Part shown: piece by piece, positions 39,691 through 48,526 of the stretch | How the letters are laid out: each line of letters starts with the position of its first letter | Numbering within the stretch: position 1 is the first letter of the stretch | Assembly (NCBI RefSeq): GCF_000971195.1 | Contig: NZ_BBLZ01000004.1 | Coordinates: 310,001-374,000 of the forward strand | DNA length: 64,000 nt | Direction of reading: 5' to 3' | Source: Demequina soli | Lineage (GTDB): Bacteria; Actinomycetota; Actinomycetes; Actinomycetales; Demequinaceae | Made by a program: the position numbers and the translations under genes | The notes under the pieces: model-generated | Told to the model about the DNA's origin: nothing | Seen by the model: only the letters and a program-made list of their open reading frames with translations | Databases searched by the model: none

Positions 39691-41196
39691 TTAGTTGCCG
39701 CCGGTGAGCTTCTCGCGCAGAGCGGCGAGGCGCTCGTCGGAGGCGAGGGTGCCCATGTCCGACGACGACTCGTCCTGCGACGAGTACGAGGTCGGGCCGT
39801 CGGCCTTGCGGCCGCCCTTGCGGGGAGCGGACGACGACGACGATGCCGCGGGAGCGGTGGCCTCGGCCTCGGCGGCCTGAGCGTCCTGCTTCGCGACGAA
39901 CGCCTTGTGCGCCTCCCAGCGCTCGTGCGCCTTGGCGTACTCGGCCTCCCAGGCCTCGCGCTTCTCCTCGAAGCCCTCGCGCCACTCCTGCGTCTCGGGG
40001 TCGAAGCCCTCGGGGTACAGGTAGTTGCCCTGGGCGTCGTACTCTGCGGTCATGCCGTAGAGCGCGGGGTCGAAGTCCTCGCCCTGCGGGTCGACACCCT
40101 CGTTGGCCTGCTTGATGGACAGCGAGATGCGGCGACGCTCGAGGTCGATGTCGATGATCTTGACGAAGACGTCCTCGTCGGCCGACACGACCTGCTCGGG
40201 CAGCTCGACGTGGCGGGTCGCCAGCTCCGAGATGTGCACGAGGCCCTCGATGCCCTCGTAGACGCGGACGAACGCGCCGAACGGGACGAGCTTGGTGACC
40301 TTGCCCGGGACGATCTGGCCGATCGCGTGGGTGCGGGCGTAGACCGCCCACGGGTCCTCCTGGGTCGCCTTGAGCGACAGCGAGACGCGCTCGCGGTCCA
40401 TCTCGACGGTGAGGACCTCGACCTCGACCTCCTGGCCGACCGAGACGACCTCGGACGGGTGGTCGATGTGCTTCCACGACAGCTCGGAGACGTGCACGAG
40501 GCCGTCCACGCCGCCGAGGTCGACGAACGCGCCGAAGTTGACGATCGAGGAGACGACACCCTTGCGGACCTGGCCCGGCGCGAGCGCGGTGAGGAACGAC
40601 GAGCGCACCTCGGACTGCGTCTGCTCGAGGAAGGCACGGCGCGACAGGACCACGTTGTTGCGGTTCTTGTCGAGCTCGATGATCTTCGCCTCGATGGACT
40701 GGCCGATGTAGGGCGCGAGGTCGCGCACGCGGCGCATCTCGACGAGCGAGGCCGGGAGGAAGCCGCGGAGACCGATGTCCACGATGAGGCCGCCCTTGAC
40801 GACCTCGATGACGGTGCCGGAGACGACGCCGTCCTCTTCCTTGATCTTCTCGATCGAGCCCCACGCGCGCTCGTACTGCGCACGCTTCTTCGAGAGGATC
40901 AGGCGACCCTCCTTGTCCTCCTTGGTGAGGACGAGCGCCTCGATGGTGTCGCCGACGTTGACGACCTCATCCGGGTTGGCGTCGTGGCGGATGGAGAGCT
41001 CGCGCGAGGGGATCACACCCTCGGTCTTGTAACCGATGTCGAGGAGGACCTCGTCACGGTCGACCTTGACGATGGTGCCCTCAACGAGGTCACCGTCGTC
41101 GAAGTTCTTGATGGTCGCGTCGACGGCAGCGAGGAAGTCCTCAGCGGTGCCGATGTCGTTGACAGCGATCTGGGAGTCGGGGGTGGAAACGGACAT
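39691..41196 (-). CDS. rpsA: 30S ribosomal protein S1
   Basis: S1 helps mRNA bind to the ribosome. The 501-residue protein has four S1/OB repeats, beginning near residues 37 (DLVEGTIVKVDRDEVLLDIGYKTEG), 120, 208 (RKGVVSSIVNFGAFVDLG) and 293 (VPGKVTKLVPFGAFVRV). This is the four-repeat actinobacterial form, shorter than the six-repeat E. coli S1. The C-terminal ~130 residues are charged and low-complexity (Ala/Glu and Ser-rich) with no S1 motif. The start codon has only a weak purine-rich stretch upstream. A terminator follows. Confidence 0.96.
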   Translation of the reverse strand: MSVSTPDSQIAVNDIGTAEDFLAAVDATIKNFDDGDLVEGTIVKVDRDEVLLDIGYKTEGVIPSRELSIRHDANPDEVVNVGDTIEALVLTKEDKEGRLILSKKRAQYERAWGSIEKIKEEDGVVSGTVIEVVKGGLIVDIGLRGFLPASLVEMRRVRDLAPYIGQSIEAKIIELDKNRNNVVLSRRAFLEQTQSEVRSSFLTALAPGQVRKGVVSSIVNFGAFVDLGGVDGLVHVSELSWKHIDHPSEVVSVGQEVEVEVLTVEMDRERVSLSLKATQEDPWAVYARTHAIGQIVPGKVTKLVPFGAFVRVYEGIEGLVHISELATRHVELPEQVVSADEDVFVKIIDIDLERRRISLSIKQANEGVDPQGEDFDPALYGMTAEYDAQGNYLYPEGFDPETQEWREGFEEKREAWEAEYAKAHERWEAHKAFVAKQDAQAAEAEATAPAASSSSSAPRKGGRKADGPTSYSSQDESSSDMGTLASDERLAALREKLTGGN

Positions 41197-41288
41197 TAAG
41201 GAGTAGCTCCGGTGGACAGGGATCGTATGGATGGTTGTGGACCGGCACGCGGGCGCGCCAGACCATCGGACATACTACCCCGTCGGGC

Positions 41289-41318
41289 GCCCCCGGGGCA
41301 ATGCGACGGCCCGGGGGC
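41289..41318 (-). terminator. Hairpin terminator after pfkA
   Basis: GCCCCCGGG (41289-41297) pairs with CCCGGGGGC (41310-41318) across a 12-nt loop, about 41 bp past the pfkA stop. A TACGAT element at 41222-41227 (minus strand) may be the rpsA -10 box. Confidence 0.6.
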
Positions 41319-41359
41319 GGCGCGCGATCGCGCCTGCTCCCCGGGCCGGTCGGACTGCC

Positions 41360-42382
41360 TCAGAGGCCGCGGGCCGCCATGAGCAGCTCCTCGGGCACCC
41401 ACTTGGTCTTGCCCATCATGGTGTCGAACGGCTCGAGCACGATGTGGTCGCCCTGCAGCGCGGTGAACTTGTGGCTCTCCCCCGCGACGATGCCGTCGAT
41501 CGCCGCGACGCCCATGCGGGTGCCGAGCAGGCGGTCCGCCGCGGTGGGCACGCCGCCGCGCTGCACGTAGCCGAGCACCGTGAGGCGCGACGTGAAGCCC
41601 GTGGCCGCCTCGATCGCCTTGGTGACCTCGTGGCCGATCGAGCCGGCGATGGGGTTGCCCTTCTCGTCGATCGTGGCCTTGCCCGTCCAGTTGGAGCCCT
41701 CGGCCGGGAGCGCGCCCTCGGCGACGGCCACGATCGAGAAGTTCTTGTAGCGGTGACGGTGCTTGATGCGCTTGGCGATCACGTCGATGTCGAACGGCTC
41801 CTCGGGGGCGAGGATGATGTCGGCGCCACCCGCGATGCCCGCGGTGACGGCGATCCAGCCGCTGTGGCGGCCCATGAGCTCGACGACCATGACGCGGTTG
41901 TGCGACTCGGCGGTCGAGTGGAGGCGGTCGATCGCCTCGGTCGCGATCGACACCGCGGTGTCGAAGCCGATCGCGGCGTCCGTGCCGACCACGTCGTTGT
42001 CGATGGTCTTCGGGATGCCGATGACCGGCACGCCGAGCTCCTTCGAGACCTTGCCCGCCGCCTTGAGCGTGCCGTCGCCGCCGATGCAGATGAACCCGTC
42101 GAGCTTCTCGTTCTCGAACGTCTCCTTGACGGCCTCCATGCCGCCCTCGACCTTGTGCGGGTGGCACCGGGCGGTGCCCAGCATCGTCCCGCCGTGCACG
42201 AGGATCCCCGACACGTCGTCCCTGGTGAGCGGCTTCGCGTCGCCGTCGATCACGCCCTGCCAGCCGTTGTTGAACCCGACGATCGAGCAGCCCAGCTCCG
42301 AGGTCCCCCTCTTCACCACCGCCCGGATCGCAGCATTCAGGCCGGGGCAGTCTCCGCCGCCCGTGAGAAGTCCGATTCGCAT
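41360..42382 (-). CDS. pfkA: 6-phosphofructokinase
   Basis: Pfk phosphorylates fructose-6-phosphate. From ATG 42382 it has 340 residues: MRIGLLTGGGDCPGLNAAIR, FNNGWQGV, ICIGGDGTLKAA, PKTIDNDV with catalytic Asp, and ELMGRHSGW. The GGDGT motif (Gly at the position called 104 in E. coli) points to ATP use, while Lys in PKTIDND (position 124) is a trait of PPi-type enzymes; this mixed pair is typical of actinobacterial group III Pfk. The start is set by the leaderless box and the family N-terminus. Confidence 0.95.
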   Translation of the reverse strand: MRIGLLTGGGDCPGLNAAIRAVVKRGTSELGCSIVGFNNGWQGVIDGDAKPLTRDDVSGILVHGGTMLGTARCHPHKVEGGMEAVKETFENEKLDGFICIGGDGTLKAAGKVSKELGVPVIGIPKTIDNDVVGTDAAIGFDTAVSIATEAIDRLHSTAESHNRVMVVELMGRHSGWIAVTAGIAGGADIILAPEEPFDIDVIAKRIKHRHRYKNFSIVAVAEGALPAEGSNWTGKATIDEKGNPIAGSIGHEVTKAIEAATGFTSRLTVLGYVQRGGVPTAADRLLGTRMGVAAIDGIVAGESHKFTALQGDHIVLEPFDTMMGKTKWVPEELLMAARGL

Positions 42383-42389
42383 GGCACCA

Positions 42390-42395
42390 ACCCTA
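42390..42395 (-). promoter_or_regulatory. -10 box (TAGGGT) for leaderless pfkA, containing the polA stop codon
   Basis: TAGGGT on the minus strand ends 7 nt before the pfkA ATG. Its first three bases (42395-42393) are the TAG stop codon of polA, so one trinucleotide serves as terminator of translation and as part of a promoter. Confidence 0.6.
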
Positions 42396-45053
42396 GTGTC
42401 CAGCGGTGCGCCAGTCACCGCCCGTTCCGACGTTGACATCGAGAGGGACGCTGAGATCGCCGGCGGCGCGCATCTCCTCCCGGAGGATGGCCTCGACCGC
42501 CGCGCGTTCACCCGGGGCTGTCTCGACCACGAGCTCATCATGCACCTGGAGTACCTGCCTGGATGCCAGACCTTCGTCCCTCAGGCGGCGGTCCACGCCC
42601 AGCATCGCGCGCTTGATGAGGTCCGCCGCGGAGCCCTGGATGGGGGCGTTGAGCGCGACCCGCTCGGCGATGTCGCGGCGCTGCCGGTTGGTCGACGTGA
42701 GGTCGGGGATGTAGCGGCGACGGCCGAACAGCGTCTCGGTGTAGCCGTCCTTGCGCGCCTGCTCGACCACGGCCTGGAGGTAGTCGCGCACGCCGCCGAA
42801 GCGGGAGAAGTAGTCGTCCATGAGCGCCTGGGCCGCCCCGACGGGCAGGCTCAGCTGCCGCGCGAGTCCGAACGACGACAGCCCGTACGCGAGTCCGTAG
42901 GACATCGCCTTGACGTGGGAGCGCATCTCCGGGGTGACGTCCTCGGGCGCGACGCCGTAGACCCGGGAGCCCACGAACCGGTGCAGGTCCTCCCCCGCCG
43001 CGAACGCCTCGATGAGGCCCGCGTCGCCCGACAGGTGCGCCATGATGCGCATCTCGATCTGCGAGTAGTCGGCCGTCACGAGCGTCTCGAAGCCGCCACC
43101 TACGGTGAACGCCTCGCGGATGCGGTGGCCCTCGGGGGTGCGGATCGGGATGTTCTGGAGGTTCGGGTCCTTGGAGCTGAGGCGCCCCGTGGCCGCGACG
43201 ACCTGCGAGAAGGTGGTGTGGATGCGGCCGTCCGGCTGCACGGCCTGCGCGAGCGTCTCGATGATCTGCGACAGCTTGGTCGCGTCCCGGTGCGCGAGCA
43301 GCGCGGTGAGGAACGGGTGCGGCGCCTTCTCGTTGAGGTCGTGGAGGGACGATGCGTCGGTCGTGTAGCCCGTCTTGATCTTCTTGGTCTTGGGCATGCC
43401 GAGGCGGTCGAACAGCACCTCCTGGAGCTGCTTCGGCGAGCCGAGGTTGACCCGGTCCCCGCCGATCGCGGCGTACGCGTCCTCGGCCGCGCGGTCGGCG
43501 CGGGCGCGGGTCTCGTCGGCCAGGCCGGCCAGGGTGGACCTGTCGACGGCCATGCCGGCGTGCTCCATCCACGCCAGGACCGTGACCAGCGGGATCTCGA
43601 GGTCGCGGTAGAGGTCGGCCATGCCGCGCTCCGCGACCATCGGGTCGAGCACCGCCGCGAGGGCGCGCACGTGGGCCGCACGCTCGCCGGCGGTCTCGGC
43701 GGCCGAGCCTCCGAGGCCGAGGTCCAGCTCGCCCGCGGCGGGCCCGGCGTCGAGGCTGACGCCCATGTGACGCTGCAGGATCTGCTCGAGGTCGAAGCCG
43801 CGCTGGTCGGGGTTGACCAGGAACGCCGCGATCTGGGTGTCGCCGACGATGCCCGCCAGCTCCCAGCCGCGCGCCCGGAGGGCGTGCCAGCCGTCCTTCG
43901 CGGCGTGGAGGACCTTGGGGACCGATGCGTCCGCGAGCCACGCGCCGAGCGTCGCCTCGTCCGCGGGCGACAGGGCGGCGAGGTCCACGCCCCACGCGGC
44001 GTCGGCGGCGTCGGCGACGCCCAGGGCCCACGCGTCGGCGTCCACGCCGCCCCTGCCCTCGACGTGCAGCGCGACCGGGCCGGTCATCGCGGTGATGGCC
44101 GCGACCGCGCCCTCCGAGCGGACCACCACGGCCACGGTCTCGACGGCCGTCTCCCCCGCATCGTCCCCCTTGACGAACGGCATGAGGCGGTCGCGCAGCG
44201 TGCGGAACTGGAGCGCGTCGCACATGCGGTGGATCTCGGCGGCGTCGCCGCCGCCGAACTCGAGGTCCGCGAGCGGGACCGCGACGTCGAGGTCGGTCAG
44301 CAGGTGGTTGAGCTCACGGTTGAGCCGCACCTGATCGAGGTGGTCGCGCAGCGACTGGCCGGCCTTGCCCGGGACGTCGTCGGCGGCGTCGAGGATGCCG
44401 GGCAGCCCGCCGTACGTGGTGATCCACTTGGCGGCGGTCTTGGGCCCCACGCCGGGCACGCCCGGCAGGTTGTCGCTGGTCTCACCGACCAGCGCGGCCA
44501 TGTCGGGGTACTGCTCGGGCCGCACGCCGTACTTCTCCACGACGGCGTCGGGAGTGAAGCGGACCAGGTCCGAGACGCCCTTGCGCGGGTAGAGCAGCGT
44601 GACGTCGTCGTTGACGAGCTGGATGGTGTCGCGGTCGCCCGACACGACGAGGACGCGCATGCCGGCCTCGCGGCCCAGGCGCGCGTAGGTGGCCAGCAGG
44701 TCGTCGGCCTCGAAGTTGGCCTTGTCGACCGCCGCGACGCCGAGCGCGCCGAGCATCTCGCGGATGAGCGGCACCTGCGGCTCGAACTCCGGCGGGGTCG
44801 CGTCGCGCGTGCCCTTGTAGGACGGCAGGCGCTCGGTGCGGAACGTGCCGCCCGGCAGGTCGAAGGCCACGGCGACGTGGGTGGGGTCGTTGTCCTTGAG
44901 CAGCGTCGCCAGCATCGTCGTGAAGCCGTACACGGCGTTCGTCGACACGCCGGTCGAGGTCGCGAAGTTCTCGACCGGAAGCCCGAAGAAGGCTCGGAAG
45001 GCCATCGACAGTCCGTCGACGAGCAGGAGGGTTCCCTTGGTGGATTCGGTCAC
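42393..45053 (-). CDS. polA: DNA polymerase I
   Basis: An 886-residue PolA from GTG 45053. Domain order: 5'-3' exonuclease (residues 1-290, with VSGDRDTIQLV and VGETSDNLPGVPGVG), a degenerate 3'-5' exonuclease region in which the acidic metal ligands (FDxE) are not seen, and the polymerase domain with TADYSQIEMR (motif A), the O-helix RDIAERVALNAPIQGSAADL and VHDELVVE (motif C). Loss of proofreading is usual in actinobacterial PolA. The TTG three codons upstream is a weaker start; the GTG is 7 nt after TAGGTT. Its stop is part of the pfkA promoter. Confidence 0.96.
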   Translation of the reverse strand: MTESTKGTLLLVDGLSMAFRAFFGLPVENFATSTGVSTNAVYGFTTMLATLLKDNDPTHVAVAFDLPGGTFRTERLPSYKGTRDATPPEFEPQVPLIREMLGALGVAAVDKANFEADDLLATYARLGREAGMRVLVVSGDRDTIQLVNDDVTLLYPRKGVSDLVRFTPDAVVEKYGVRPEQYPDMAALVGETSDNLPGVPGVGPKTAAKWITTYGGLPGILDAADDVPGKAGQSLRDHLDQVRLNRELNHLLTDLDVAVPLADLEFGGGDAAEIHRMCDALQFRTLRDRLMPFVKGDDAGETAVETVAVVVRSEGAVAAITAMTGPVALHVEGRGGVDADAWALGVADAADAAWGVDLAALSPADEATLGAWLADASVPKVLHAAKDGWHALRARGWELAGIVGDTQIAAFLVNPDQRGFDLEQILQRHMGVSLDAGPAAGELDLGLGGSAAETAGERAAHVRALAAVLDPMVAERGMADLYRDLEIPLVTVLAWMEHAGMAVDRSTLAGLADETRARADRAAEDAYAAIGGDRVNLGSPKQLQEVLFDRLGMPKTKKIKTGYTTDASSLHDLNEKAPHPFLTALLAHRDATKLSQIIETLAQAVQPDGRIHTTFSQVVAATGRLSSKDPNLQNIPIRTPEGHRIREAFTVGGGFETLVTADYSQIEMRIMAHLSGDAGLIEAFAAGEDLHRFVGSRVYGVAPEDVTPEMRSHVKAMSYGLAYGLSSFGLARQLSLPVGAAQALMDDYFSRFGGVRDYLQAVVEQARKDGYTETLFGRRRYIPDLTSTNRQRRDIAERVALNAPIQGSAADLIKRAMLGVDRRLRDEGLASRQVLQVHDELVVETAPGERAAVEAILREEMRAAGDLSVPLDVNVGTGGDWRTAGH

Positions 45054-45060
45054 GGGTGCC

Positions 45061-45066
45061 AACCTA
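45061..45066 (-). promoter_or_regulatory. -10 box (TAGGTT) for leaderless polA
   Basis: TAGGTT on the minus strand ends 7 nt before the GTG at 45053 and is only 6 bp from the divergent thioesterase ATG, so the two transcripts probably start within about 20 bp of each other. Confidence 0.55.
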
Positions 45067-45071
45067 TCTTC

Positions 45072-45488
45072 ATGTCAGACGCCGACGACCCCCGCCCGTA
45101 CCCCCCGCTCGAGGTCGGGCTGATCGCCCGCATGGGCATCTCCATCATGACGGTCACCCCCGACAGCGCGGTGGGGACGATGCCCGTCGAGGGCAACACC
45201 CAGCCGGCCGGCCTGCTTCACGGCGGGGCCTCCGGAGTCCTCGCCGAGACCCTCGCGTCGGTGGCCGCCGACGCGCACGCGAAGTCGATTCACCCCGATG
45301 GCGTCGCGATGGGCGTCGACCTCAACATCACGCACGTGCGCGGCGCGCGCGAGGGGATCGTCACGGGCACCGCCACCGCGCTCCACCTCGGCCGCACCAT
45401 CGCGGCCTACAGGATCGACGTCACCGACGAGGACGGCGCGCTGCTCGCCTCGGCGCGGCTCACCTGCGCGGTGCGCACGCCGCGCTGA
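45072..45488 (+). CDS. Hotdog-fold thioesterase (PaaI/MenI-like)
   Basis: The 138-residue protein has the hotdog helix and active-site pattern of PaaI-type thioesterases: MPVEGNTQPAGLLHGGASGVLAETLAS, with the HGG motif and Glu residue that act in hydrolysis, then GVDLNITHVRGAREGIVTGTAT. It hydrolyses an acyl-CoA; hydroxybenzoyl-, phenylacetyl- or dihydroxynaphthoyl-CoA are typical for the family, but the substrate is unknown here. Divergence from polA is conserved in actinobacteria. The ATG follows a CAACCT element by 6 nt, a weak leaderless candidate. Confidence 0.88.
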   Translation: MSDADDPRPYPPLEVGLIARMGISIMTVTPDSAVGTMPVEGNTQPAGLLHGGASGVLAETLASVAADAHAKSIHPDGVAMGVDLNITHVRGAREGIVTGTATALHLGRTIAAYRIDVTDEDGALLASARLTCAVRTPR

Positions 45489-45560
45489 CCCCGCCGCGCA
45501 CCCCTCCCCCAGCCCCGCGAGACCCGGGACGCCCGATATGTCCCGCATCGTCAGGGCTGG

Positions 45561-45624
45561 AACACGCCTAGAAACGCCGACAAAGCATGTCCACAACACG
45601 CCGTTAACACGCCGGGTCTAGGGT
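45561..45624 (+). promoter_or_regulatory. Phased AACACGCC repeats and -10 box upstream of livHMGF
   Basis: AACACGCC occurs at 45561-45568, 45595-45602 and 45606-45613, with a near copy AAACGCC at 45572-45578. Start-to-start distances are 11, 23 and 11 bp, close to whole turns of the helix, which suggests paired binding of a dimeric regulator. TAGGGT (45619-45624) follows as a -10 box, with GGAGGGAG in the leader. The spacing recalls the 11-bp period of GlnR sites, but the sequence does not match that consensus. Confidence 0.5.
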
Positions 45625-45647
45625 GTCGCCCAATCGGAGGGAGAACG

Positions 45648-46718
45648 GTGATCACCAAACCCGACACACGGCTGCTCAAAGCGGTCGCACTGCTGCTGGT
45701 CGCGGCCACAGCATTCGTCATCGCGTCGCTGGTGCTGGGGGGTGATCACGCGGCCGCGACCACGGTCGACCCGGTGGTCGCCCCGGCCAACACGCCCAAG
45801 TCCCAGCTGGTCGTCCAGGGCCTCATCAACGGCACCGTGTTCGGCATCCTGCTCGCGCTCGCCGCGGTGGGCCTGTCGCTGATCTACGGCACGACCGGCC
45901 TGAGCAACTTCGCCCACGGTGAGCAGGTGACGTTCGGCGCGGTGCTGACGTACTTCCTCACCACCAAGAGCGACGTGTCGCTGCCGCTGATCCCGGCGCA
46001 GTTCAACATCGGGCTGCCGCTGCCGATCGCCGCGATCGTGGCGATCATCATCGCGGGCGGCACCGGATGGCTGCAGGACAAGCTCCTGTGGGGCCCGCTG
46101 CGCCGGCGCCGGATCGCCGCGCTGCAGCAGATGATCGTGAGCATCGGCCTCTCGCTCGCGCTGGTGAACCTGTTCCAGTGGTGGGTCGGCGGCGAGCGCT
46201 ACCGCCTCACCACGTCGATCGACTCGCGCCTCACCTTCGGCGACTACTACATCGGCCGGCAGACGCTGCTGTCCGTCGTGATCGCGCTCATCGCGCTCGC
46301 CGGCGTCGCCTTCTTCCTGCTGCGCACCCGCCTCGGACGCGCGACCCGCGCGATCGCCGACAACCCGGCGCTCGCCTCCGCGTCCGGCATCCGCGTCGAC
46401 GGCATCATCCGTCTCGTCTGGGTGATGGCGGCGGCGCTCGCCGCGCTCGGCGGCATCCTGCTCGCGCTGTACGAGAACGGCCTGTCGTTCGACCAGGGCG
46501 CGCGCCTGCTGCTGCTCATGTTCGCGGCCGTCACGCTCGGCGGCCTGGGTCAGGCCTTCGGCGCGCTCGTCGGCGCGCTCGTCATCGGCATCGTCACGGA
46601 GGTCTCCACCGTCGTGGTCGCCCCGGACATGAAGTACGCGTCGGCACTCGTGATCCTGATCGTGGTGCTGCTGATCCGGCCGCAGGGAATCCTGGGCCGC
46701 GCGGAGAGGGTGGGCTGA
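45648..46718 (+). CDS. livH: Branched-chain amino acid-type ABC permease LivH
   Basis: One of two permeases of a high-affinity HAAT-type importer. The 356-residue protein has the LivH core (INGTVFGILLALAAVGLSLIYGTTGLSNFAHGE and the ALAALGGILLALYENGL region) with about eight helices. The N-terminal ~60 residues form an extension with one extra hydrophobic segment (residues 11-31), not usual in LivH. The GTG start has GGAGGGAG upstream. The operon livH-livM-livG-livF is complete, but the binding protein is on the opposite strand. Urea or amides are alternative substrates for this family. Confidence 0.9.
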   Translation: MITKPDTRLLKAVALLLVAATAFVIASLVLGGDHAAATTVDPVVAPANTPKSQLVVQGLINGTVFGILLALAAVGLSLIYGTTGLSNFAHGEQVTFGAVLTYFLTTKSDVSLPLIPAQFNIGLPLPIAAIVAIIIAGGTGWLQDKLLWGPLRRRRIAALQQMIVSIGLSLALVNLFQWWVGGERYRLTTSIDSRLTFGDYYIGRQTLLSVVIALIALAGVAFFLLRTRLGRATRAIADNPALASASGIRVDGIIRLVWVMAAALAALGGILLALYENGLSFDQGARLLLLMFAAVTLGGLGQAFGALVGALVIGIVTEVSTVVVAPDMKYASALVILIVVLLIRPQGILGRAERVG

Positions 46719-46719
46719 C

Positions 46720-47694
46720 ATGGATCTCCTCATCGACGCGCTGGGCGAGAGCTTCGCCCCCGCGACCGCCGCCTTCGCCATCGCGGCGATCGGCCTCAAC
46801 TTCCACTTCGGACTCACCGGCCTCCTCAACATGGGCCAGGCGGGCTTCATGCTCCTGGGCATGTACGGCTACGCGATCTCGATCCGCAACGGGCTGCCGA
46901 TCTGGGCCGCGATCCTCATCGCGATGGGCACCGCCATCGTCTTCGGCGCCATCCTGGGCTGGCCCACGCTCAAGCTCAAGGGCGACTACCTGTCGATCGT
47001 CACCATCGCCGCGGCCGAGATCGTGAGATACGCCGGACGCTCGCAGACGTTCGTCAACCTCACCGGCGCGTCCGTCGGCATCCGCGGCAACGAGTACAAG
47101 GGCCCCTTCGAGGACCTGTCGCCGTTCCCAGACGAGCGCATCACCGTGCTGTGGTGGACCTATCACGGCTCCGCGTCCAACTCGTGGTGGCTGCGCCTGG
47201 TCGCGTGGACCTTCGTCGGGCTCATGCTCCTGGTCTTCTGGCGCCTGTCGCGCTCCCCGTGGGGACGCGTGCTCAAGGGCATCCGCGAGGACGAGGACGC
47301 CGTGCGCTCGCTCGGCAAGAACGTCTACTGGTACAAGATGCAGGCCCTCATCATCGGCGGCGTCATCGGCGCCCTCGGCGGCGTGATCTGGTCGCTCGGC
47401 AACTCGGTCCAGCCGGACTCGATGGGCCGCGCCACCACGTTCTGGATCTGGACCCTGCTGCTGCTCGGCGGCGCCGCGACGGTCTTCGGCCCGGTGGTCG
47501 GGTCGATCGTGTTCTGGACGGCGCTGAGCCTGGTCAAGGGCCTCGCCAAGCTGTTCATCCCGGAGTCGATCATGCCGTCGACCGTCATCGAGCCGTTCGC
47601 GCTCATGCTGGTCGGTGTGACGCTCATGCTGCTCGTGATCTTCAGGCCGCAGGGCCTGCTCGGCAACAAGAAGGAGCTGGCCTTCCATGCCTGA
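46720..47694 (+). CDS. livM: Branched-chain amino acid-type ABC permease LivM
   Basis: The second permease, 324 residues with about nine helices. GLNFHFGLTGLLNMGQAGFMLLGMYGYA matches the LivM family core, and SRSPWGRVLKGIREDEDAVRSLGKNVYWYKMQALIIGGVIGALGG is the conserved cytoplasmic loop that contacts the ATPases. It starts 1 bp after the livH stop region and overlaps livG by 8 bp. A soluble insertion near residues 105-145 is somewhat longer than in E. coli. Confidence 0.92.
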   Translation: MDLLIDALGESFAPATAAFAIAAIGLNFHFGLTGLLNMGQAGFMLLGMYGYAISIRNGLPIWAAILIAMGTAIVFGAILGWPTLKLKGDYLSIVTIAAAEIVRYAGRSQTFVNLTGASVGIRGNEYKGPFEDLSPFPDERITVLWWTYHGSASNSWWLRLVAWTFVGLMLLVFWRLSRSPWGRVLKGIREDEDAVRSLGKNVYWYKMQALIIGGVIGALGGVIWSLGNSVQPDSMGRATTFWIWTLLLLGGAATVFGPVVGSIVFWTALSLVKGLAKLFIPESIMPSTVIEPFALMLVGVTLMLLVIFRPQGLLGNKKELAFHA

Positions 47695-48526
47695 TCCCAC
47701 CATCGTCGCCGGCATCGATCCGGTACCGGGCGTCGCCAAGCCCGACGCGATCCTCGTCGCCGACGGCGTCAAGCGCCGCTTCGGCGGCCTCACCGCCGTG
47801 GACGTCGCTCACTTCGAGGTGCAGCGCAACACCATCACGGCGCTCATCGGCCCGAACGGCGCCGGCAAGTCGACGTTCTTCAACCTGTTGACCGGCTTCG
47901 ACCAGGCGCAGGAGGGCACGGGCACGTTCGACGGCCAGCCGCTACGCGGGATGCCGCCGGCCAAGGTCGCGCGCGCCGGCATGGTCCGCACGTTCCAGCT
48001 GACCAAGGCTCTCGAGGGCATGTCGGTCATGGAGAACATGCGCCTGGGCGCGCAGGACCAGCCCGGCGAGAACTTCTTCACCGCGTTCGTGCCGCCGCTC
48101 TGGCGCGCCCGCGAGCGGGAGATCACCGAGCAGGCCCACGAGCTCCTCCACCGCTTCAAGCTCTACGAGAAGCGTGACGACTCGGCCGGCTCCCTGTCCG
48201 GCGGCCAGCGCAAGCTCCTCGAGATGGCGCGCGCGCTCATGTCGAAGCCGACGATGGTCATGCTCGACGAGCCGATGGCGGGCGTCAACCCGGCGCTCAC
48301 CGAGTCGCTGCTCGACCACATCATCGAGCTCAAGGAGGAGGGCATGACCGTCCTCTTCGTCGAGCACGACATGCACATGGTGCGCCGCATCTCCGACTGG
48401 GTGGCCGTCATGGCGCAGGGCAAGCTCATCGCCGAGGGTCCCGCCGGCTCGGTCATGCAGAACGAGGCCGTCCAGGACGCCTACCTCGGCGCGCATCACG
48501 ACACCGACCTCGGGGAGGACCTCTGA
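47687..48526 (+). CDS. livG: Branched-chain amino acid-type ABC transporter ATPase LivG
   Basis: A 279-residue ATPase with GPNGAGKSTFFN (Walker A), the LSGGQRKLLEMARAL signature and TMVMLDEPMAGVNP (Walker B), plus the switch His in FVEHDMHMV. The LivG-type loop with GMVRTFQLTKALEGMSVMEN is present. A 25-residue N-terminal leader precedes the nucleotide-binding domain. It overlaps livM by 8 bp and shares one base with the livF start. Confidence 0.94.
   Translation: MPDPTIVAGIDPVPGVAKPDAILVADGVKRRFGGLTAVDVAHFEVQRNTITALIGPNGAGKSTFFNLLTGFDQAQEGTGTFDGQPLRGMPPAKVARAGMVRTFQLTKALEGMSVMENMRLGAQDQPGENFFTAFVPPLWRAREREITEQAHELLHRFKLYEKRDDSAGSLSGGQRKLLEMARALMSKPTMVMLDEPMAGVNPALTESLLDHIIELKEEGMTVLFVEHDMHMVRRISDWVAVMAQGKLIAEGPAGSVMQNEAVQDAYLGAHHDTDLGEDL

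Noticed and set aside
45054-45062. TTG at 45062 as polA start
   Set aside because: It lies in the TAGGTT box; GTG 45053 has the expected 7-nt spacing and fits the family N-terminus.
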